Positions 46,783 to 50,197 of a stretch of 50,197 bases of DNA are shown piece after piece. Location: assembly GCA_015068445.1 (NCBI GenBank), contig SVKN01000007.1, positions 1-50,197 of the forward strand, written 5' to 3'. Positions within the stretch are counted from its first letter, which is position 1, and each line of letters opens with the position of its first letter. The notes beneath the pieces were generated by a model. The model was not told the DNA's origin and made no database searches. It saw only the letters and a list, made by a program, of their open reading frames with translations. The position numbers and the translations under genes are program-made. This DNA is from Oscillospiraceae bacterium (GTDB taxonomy: Bacteria; Bacillota; Clostridia; Oscillospirales; Butyricicoccaceae).

Positions 46783-47466
46783 TTGGATCAAGAGTTTGAG
46801 AGATGCCGCGAAGCGGCCCGGAACGACGGGCTGGCGCCGCTGGGGCGGCTCCACTGCCTGACGATCATCGGCCAGATCGAGGGCCACGCGGAGCTGGGCG
46901 GCCAGACGAAGACGACGAAGTACGAGCATGTGCTGCCGCTGCTGGCCTCCGTGGAGGAGAGCCCCGACGTGGACGGCCTGCTGATCCTGCTGAACACCGT
47001 GGGCGGCGACGTGGAGGCCGGCCTCGCCATCGCGGAGCTGATCTCCGGCATGAGCAAGCCCACGGTGTCGCTGGTGCTGGGCGGCGGGCACTCCATCGGC
47101 GTGCCGCTGGCCGTGTCGGCCCGGCGCTGCTTCATCGCCCCCAGCGCCTCCATGACGCTGCATCCCGTGCGCCTGTCGGGCACGGTGATGGCGATCCCGC
47201 AGACCATGGCGTACTTCCGCCGCATCGAGGAGCGCGTGGTGGGCTTCATCTGCGCCCAGAGCCGCGTGGACCCCGATGTGCTGCGGAGCCTCATGCGCCG
47301 CACGGATCAGCTGTTGGGCGACGTGGGCAGCGTCGTCTGCGGCCGCGAGGCCGTGGAGCTGGGACTGTGCGACGCGGTGGGCGGGCTCCGGGAGGCGCTC
47401 GACTGCCTGCGGCAGCTCATCCGGGAGGAGAAGCATGGACAAGCTGACGCTGACGGACGTGCCTGA
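46783..47466 (+). CDS. TepA-like ClpP-family serine protease
   Basis: 227 residues of the SDH/ClpP fold, closest to the TepA (YmfB) translocation-enhancing peptidase of Firmicutes. Markers: HCLTIIGQIEGH, QTKTTKYEHVLP, NTVGGDVEAGLAIAE; catalytic S104 (GGGHSIG), H127 (TLHPVR) and D180 (LLGDVGS). The frame opens at TTG 46783 right after an in-frame stop. No better start exists, and GGGGGTG of the preceding terminator stem is the only possible ribosome site. The YlzJ-like gene follows and overlaps it, as in bacilli. Confidence 0.88.
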   Translation: MDQEFERCREAARNDGLAPLGRLHCLTIIGQIEGHAELGGQTKTTKYEHVLPLLASVEESPDVDGLLILLNTVGGDVEAGLAIAELISGMSKPTVSLVLGGGHSIGVPLAVSARRCFIAPSASMTLHPVRLSGTVMAIPQTMAYFRRIEERVVGFICAQSRVDPDVLRSLMRRTDQLLGDVGSVVCGREAVELGLCDAVGGLREALDCLRQLIREEKHGQADADGRA

Positions 47467-47614
47467 GGGCATGCTGGTGGACCGGACGTACTCGTTCCCG
47501 CTGCGGCGGGAGGACGCGCCGATGACGGCGCTGCAGAGCGGCGACGCGGCGCGGCTCCTGACGGGGAGCGTCGTCTCGCTGGATCACGCGTACAATCTGC
47601 CGCCGATCCGGTAA
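47435..47614 (+). CDS. YlzJ-like protein
   Basis: 59 residues, MDKLTLTDVPEGMLVDRTYS onward, ending SVVSLDHAYNLPPIR. YlzJ proteins are small Firmicutes proteins encoded right after tepA; the ending with a basic strand then Y-L-P matches by eye (I/V..TDP.DYLNP type). GGGAGGAG precedes the ATG, and the gene overlaps tepA by 32 bases. The family call leans on context. Confidence 0.6.
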   Translation: MDKLTLTDVPEGMLVDRTYSFPLRREDAPMTALQSGDAARLLTGSVVSLDHAYNLPPIR

Positions 47615-47618
47615 ACGT

Positions 47619-47730
47619 CCGGCGCAAATGAGGATTTGCGCCGGGAAGGGCCAGCGGGCAGAAGTGTGTCTGCCCGCTGGGGCCGGTCTGCTGCAGCGCA
47701 CGCCTTGTCAGGCGCGCGTTTGCAGACCGG
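47619..47730 (+). repeat. Five-hairpin structured repeat element, copy B (H1-H3 clear)
   Basis: H1 47619-47644 (CCGGCGCAAAT-GAGG-ATTTGCGCCGG), H2 47651-47680 (12-bp CCAGCGGGCAGA/TCTGCCCGCTGG, loop AGTGTG), H3 47683-47730 (CCGGTCTGC/GCAGACCGG, TGCAGCGCA...CGCGTTT, CGCCT/AGGCG). The region after H3 (47731-47775) has a degenerate GC-rich fold without the CGCATGT loop. It starts five bases after the ylzJ-like stop. Confidence 0.8.
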
Positions 47731-47800
47731 AAGCAAGGATCGATCGGCGCCCGCTGCGCGGACGCGGCGATAAGCGCAGACAGGAGCAGACCGTTTTTGA

Positions 47801-47828
47801 CAAAAAAGCCGACCCATCCGGGTCGGCT
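47801..47828 (-). terminator. Terminator of the LOG-family gene
   Basis: AGCCGACCC-GGAT-GGGTCGGCT followed by six T on the minus strand. Confidence 0.9.
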
Positions 47829-47842
47829 ATTCTTGCGTTTGT

Positions 47843-48409
47843 CTATACCGCTGCGGCGACGGTGGCTTCGATGACGTCCAGCACGTCCTCCGCGCTCTCG
47901 CGGGTGCAGAACATATCGATGACCGAGCGGCGGATGAACTGCTTCGCGCAGCACTGCTCCACGAAGTCGTTGAGCTCGTCGTAATACCCGTCGATGTTGT
48001 ACAGCACGATGGGCTTCTCGTGACGGTTCAGATCCTTCAGCGTCAGCGTCTGGAAGAACTCGTCAAAGGTGCCGATGCCGCCGGGAGCGATGATGAAGGC
48101 GTCGGCGTTGTCCTCCATGATCTGCTTGCGGTCGGCCATGGTCTCGGTGCGGATGATGGTGTCGGACTCATAGATCGGCTCCCGCTGGTCCATCCACTCG
48201 GGCACGACGCCGATGATCTCGCCGCCGCCGTCGTGAACGCCCCGGGCCACCGCGCCCATGAGCCCGCCGGCTCCGCCGCCGTAGATCAGATTCCAGCCCC
48301 GGCGGGCGATGGCCCTGCCCAGCTGGTACACCTGGCGGATGTAAAGGTCGTCGATGGTCTCGCTGGCTGCGCCGTACATGCAGACGGTGATCTTCTTCTG
48401 TTCGCTCAT
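47843..48409 (-). CDS. LOG-family protein (TIGR00730, cytokinin riboside 5'-monophosphate phosphoribohydrolase-like)
   Basis: 188 residues with the Rossmann-like LOG fold. The signature PGGIGTFDEF (PGGxGTxxE) near 110-118 is present with GGGAGGLMGAVARG before it. Family enzymes hydrolyse nucleoside 5'-monophosphates to base and ribose 5-phosphate. The ATG follows GGAGGTG. Monocistronic as far as can be seen, with a terminator. The true bacterial substrate is uncertain. Confidence 0.88.
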   Translation of the reverse strand: MSEQKKITVCMYGAASETIDDLYIRQVYQLGRAIARRGWNLIYGGGAGGLMGAVARGVHDGGGEIIGVVPEWMDQREPIYESDTIIRTETMADRKQIMEDNADAFIIAPGGIGTFDEFFQTLTLKDLNRHEKPIVLYNIDGYYDELNDFVEQCCAKQFIRRSVIDMFCTRESAEDVLDVIEATVAAAV

Positions 48410-48473
48410 GCTTGCGCACCTCCTGTCGTTTCTGGCTCTATTGTACCGCGGGAAGCGCGCTTTGGCAAGTAAA

Positions 48474-49007
48474 CTATTTTACCAGCAGATCCCCGGGCAC
48501 GGCGTCGAGGTCCTTTTCGGCCGCGTCCAGGGTCATGGGGACGCCCGGCTCGCCGCCCTGGCCGTACAGCCCGGGATCGATGCGGGCGGACAGGATGCGG
48601 ATGCGCGCCCCGGTCCGGGCCAGCGTCGCCTCGCCCTCCATGCGGCCGTAGAGGCCGATGCCGTGCAGGTGCCAGAGCGTCTGCCGGAAGGGGCTCCGCC
48701 GCTCGCGTATCACGGCGTCGATGCGGAACACGGCCCCGCGGTCGCCGTAGCGATGCCGCAGGTCCTCCAGCCTGTCCAGCGCCCCGTTCATGGCCGACCG
48801 GGCGTCGCCTGCGTCCAGCCGCGTCAGCGGGTCGCACGAAGGGGACAGGGGATAAAGAAAACGGAGCCTGCGCACGCAGTCTCCGCACAGGCAGCCGCCG
48901 TCCGCCAGCCGGACGGCCCCGCCGCCGTAAACGCTGCGGGCAGGGCGGGAACACAGGGCGCAGGGACCCATGTCCATGCGCCGCACACGCTCGCGCTTGT
49001 CGCTCAT
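48474..49007 (-). CDS. Zinc-ribbon protein with C-terminal beta-barrel-like domain, paralogue 2
   Basis: 177 residues. The N-terminus has CALC (16-19) and CGDC (about 41-44), a CxxC...CxxC zinc ribbon with ADGGCLCGDC between. The middle is helical and Arg-rich, and the C-terminal 60 residues (LYGRMEGEA ... PGDLLVK) follow a beta-barrel pattern similar to the paralogue immediately upstream (49017-49556). AGGAGG precedes the ATG. Function unknown. Nine bases separate the two genes, so they are co-expressed duplicates. Confidence 0.7.
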   Translation of the reverse strand: MSDKRERVRRMDMGPCALCSRPARSVYGGGAVRLADGGCLCGDCVRRLRFLYPLSPSCDPLTRLDAGDARSAMNGALDRLEDLRHRYGDRGAVFRIDAVIRERRSPFRQTLWHLHGIGLYGRMEGEATLARTGARIRILSARIDPGLYGQGGEPGVPMTLDAAEKDLDAVPGDLLVK

Positions 49008-49016
49008 CGCCGCCTC

Positions 49017-49556
49017 CTATTCGATCTCCAGCCGGTCGCCGGGATAGATGAAGGGCGCCTCTTCCGTCAGGATCAGCACGCCCGTGCAGCCCTCGCCCAG
49101 CGCCGGACCGCCCGGCGGCGCCTCCACGTGCCGGACCGTTACCGCATAAACGCCGCTGCGGCGGCGGACCGTCAGCCGGTCGCCCGCGCGGACCTCGCCC
49201 AGCAGTACCCGGCCGAACAGCGCGTGCTCCTTCGCTTCCGCCAGCAGACGGTTGTCGTCCACCTCGAAATACGCCCGCGCATCGCCGTACCGCGCCCGGC
49301 GGGCATCACGCTCCGCTTCGGCCTTTTCCAGGGCCGCGGGCAGGTCGCTCACACTCAGCGAGCCCAGCGGATCGAGCCAGACGGGCCGCTCGTCGGCGCT
49401 GCCCGCGTCCGTCGTCCGCTCCACCCATGTGAAGGCCAGCGGGAACGAGATGCGCAGCTTCCCCGCGCAGCCGTGGCACAAAGCGCCGTCCCGCAGCCGC
49501 ACGGTGCCGGAGACCGCCGCGCCGCACAGCGCGCAGACCATCCCGCGATCCCCCAT
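49017..49556 (-). CDS. Zinc-ribbon protein with EF-Tu domain 2-like barrel, paralogue 1
   Basis: 179 residues. CALC (near 8-11) and CHGC (near 27-30) form a zinc ribbon like DUF4428 proteins. A helical, acidic middle follows; then residues about 117-178 read FGRVLLGEVRAGDRL ... YPGDRLEIE, the pattern of translation-factor domain 2 barrels (G.V..G....GD....., then PGD). I chose ATG 49556, which has GGAGGAGG upstream; ATG 49595 has no site. The gene precedes its paralogue by nine bases. Function unknown. Confidence 0.7.
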   Translation of the reverse strand: MGDRGMVCALCGAAVSGTVRLRDGALCHGCAGKLRISFPLAFTWVERTTDAGSADERPVWLDPLGSLSVSDLPAALEKAEAERDARRARYGDARAYFEVDDNRLLAEAKEHALFGRVLLGEVRAGDRLTVRRRSGVYAVTVRHVEAPPGGPALGEGCTGVLILTEEAPFIYPGDRLEIE

Positions 49557-49677
49557 GCGGCGCACCTCCTCCGGCTTTTCTGATATTGATTTCATTATAA
49601 AACAGCCGGGTGAAAAGCACTACCTGCTTTTGGGCGTATAGAAAAGCGCCGCGACTAAGAAGGCGCGGCATCAGGGC

Positions 49678-49712
49678 TGTCATCCTGAGCGGAGCGAAGC
49701 GAAGTCGAAGGA
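49678..49712 (-). repeat. Dispersed GGATGACA module, inverted orientation
   Basis: TGTCATCCTGAGCGGAGCGA followed by AGCGAAGTCGAAGGAT, the reverse of the module at 8092, 14800 and 22974. Between 49713 and 49850 there is only a 12-bp hairpin GATTTTGCCGGA/TCCGGCAAAATC (about 49798-49826) and no gene. Confidence 0.65.
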
Positions 49713-49850
49713 TTTGCTGTGATCCCCCACCACATCCGTGCCCGCAGGGTACACCTTATTAACGGCGCATCGAACGCCGCGCCGGGAGTCCGGCGTCCGA
49801 TTTTGCCGGATTCACTCCGGCAAAATCTATTCAATTCCCACGGTATCCAC

Positions 49851-49888
49851 AAAAAAGAAAGACACCCCAAAGGGTGTCTTTCTTTTTT
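49851..49888 (-). terminator. Terminator attached to a tRNA remnant
   Basis: AAAAAAGAAAGACACCC-CAAA-GGGTGTCTTTCTTTTTT, 17-bp perfect stem. It mirrors the terminator behind tRNA-Thr(GGT) but follows only a broken tRNA. Confidence 0.85.
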
Positions 49889-49889
49889 G

Positions 49890-49918
49890 TGGAGCTGTTG
49901 AGCAGATTCGAACTGCCG
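49890..49918 (-). pseudogene. 3' fragment of a tRNA-Thr gene
   Basis: The T arm, acceptor 3' strand and CCA are identical to tRNA-Thr(GGT) at 50039-50067, but the sequence then breaks into a hairpin (GCCGGCTG...CAGCCGGC, 49914-49943). Nearby, at 49961-49983 on the opposite strand, lies a second T-arm-like piece (GAGGTCGGCAGTCCGAACCT). No complete cloverleaf can be drawn. Confidence 0.7.
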
Positions 49919-50000
49919 GCTGACGGCTTGCGCCGACAGCCGGCTCGATTTGATAAGCCAGAGGTCGGCAGTCCGAACCTGCTGTGATCCCCCTGCCACA

Positions 50001-50031
50001 AAGAAAAAGGACATCCTTTCGGATGTCCTTT
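50001..50031 (-). terminator. Terminator of the tRNA-Asp/tRNA-Thr unit
   Basis: AAAGGACATCC-GAAA-GGATGTCCTTT on the minus strand, then TTTTTCTTTG. Confidence 0.9.
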
Positions 50032-50038
50032 CCCTTTG

Positions 50039-50114
50039 TGGAGCTGTTGAGCAGATTCGAACTGCCGACCTCGTCATTACCAATGACGTGCTCTGCCTAC
50101 TGAGCTACAACAGC
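50039..50114 (-). tRNA. tRNA-Thr (anticodon GGT)
   Basis: Minus-strand cloverleaf: acceptor GCTGTTG/CAACAGC, anticodon stem CGTCA/TGACG with loop TTGGTAA, AGTTCGAATCT T loop, encoded CCA. Confidence 0.97.
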
Positions 50115-50118
50115 AAAA

Positions 50119-50195
50119 TGGCGACCGTGAACGGGCTCGAACCGTCGACCTCTAGCGTGACAGGCTAGCGTTCTAACCAACTGAACTACACGGCC
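50119..50195 (-). tRNA. tRNA-Asp (anticodon GTC)
   Basis: Minus strand: acceptor GGCCGTG/CACGGTC with one G-T pair, D arm TAGTTCAGTTGGTTAGAA, anticodon loop CTGTCAC in stem CTAGC/GCTAG, GGTTCGAGCCC T arm, encoded CCA. Complete within the window by two bases. Confidence 0.96.
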
Positions 50196-50197
50196 AT

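Noticed and set aside
47731..47775. H4/H5 of copy B
   Set aside because: GC-rich and foldable, but the CGCATGT loop is missing, so it was left out of the element call.
49961..49983. A plus-strand tRNA gene
   Set aside because: Only a T-arm-like segment is present; no anticodon stem or acceptor pairing can be formed.

Overview
The window is a GC-rich, densely coding stretch of a spore-forming Clostridia-type Firmicute. The evidence is an alpha/beta-type small acid-soluble spore protein, a TepA/YlzJ-like pair, a YitT protein, an infC-rpmI-rplT operon with a Firmicutes-style leader, and many promoters of the form TTGNNN-(16 to 18)-TATAAT. The GC content and gene set suggest the Oscillospiraceae or a neighbouring family. 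That is an inference; no rRNA is present to place it.

Layout. 1-4.5 kb: cell-shape and division block (mreC end, mreD, PBP2, a MinD-like ATPase, and a methylglyoxal-synthase-like protein that has lost its catalytic residues). 4.5-4.9 kb: a multi-hairpin repeat element flanked by 70-bp direct repeats. 4.9-9.9 kb: aminotransferase, aspS, a DMT exporter, a ProX-type tRNA editing protein and an alkyltransferase-like protein. 9.9-15 kb: GntR regulator, YitT, a probable 6S-like ncRNA and cardiolipin synthase, separated by dense mosaics of small repeats. 15-22.7 kb: PatB-type C-S lyase, a frameshifted LRR protein, M14 peptidase, a secreted copper-amine-oxidase-N-domain protein, and a DHHW/MBOAT acyl-transfer pair. 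23.6-25.4 kb: DUF1292 protein and the infC-rpmI-rplT operon, with an AUU start for infC. 26-30.4 kb: a tightly overlapped shikimate operon (aroQ-aroC-aroK-aroA plus a secreted MBL protein). 31-36 kb: isochorismatase-type hydrolase, tRNA-Thr and tRNA-Tyr, a fold-back repeat with a four-helix-bundle gene, and a racemase/amidohydrolase/VOC operon. 37.7-40.8 kb: an AT-rich Dam/AlwI-type restriction-modification island that appears to split a terminator. 40.8-49.6 kb: M28 peptidase, SASP, two tiny genes, prfA, a TsaC-CoaE fusion, TepA/YlzJ, a LOG-family protein and two zinc-ribbon paralogues. The window ends in a minus-strand tRNA-Asp/tRNA-Thr cluster with a broken tRNA copy beside it.

The most unusual signal is non-coding. 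At least three copies of a roughly 180-nt element (4624-4800 minus, 26069-26246 plus, 47619-47730 plus) share the same order of hairpins and the same loop or internal-loop sequences, while the stem sequences differ with compensating changes. A fourth, divergent locus (42613-42803) shares one of the loops. This pattern indicates selection on structure, and I do not recognise the family. Other leads are the catalytically degenerate MgsA, the ATGAAG fold-back repeat beside the four-helix-bundle gene, the terminator-splitting R-M island, the TsaC-CoaE fusion, the two tiny genes beside prfA, and the 6S-like transcript.
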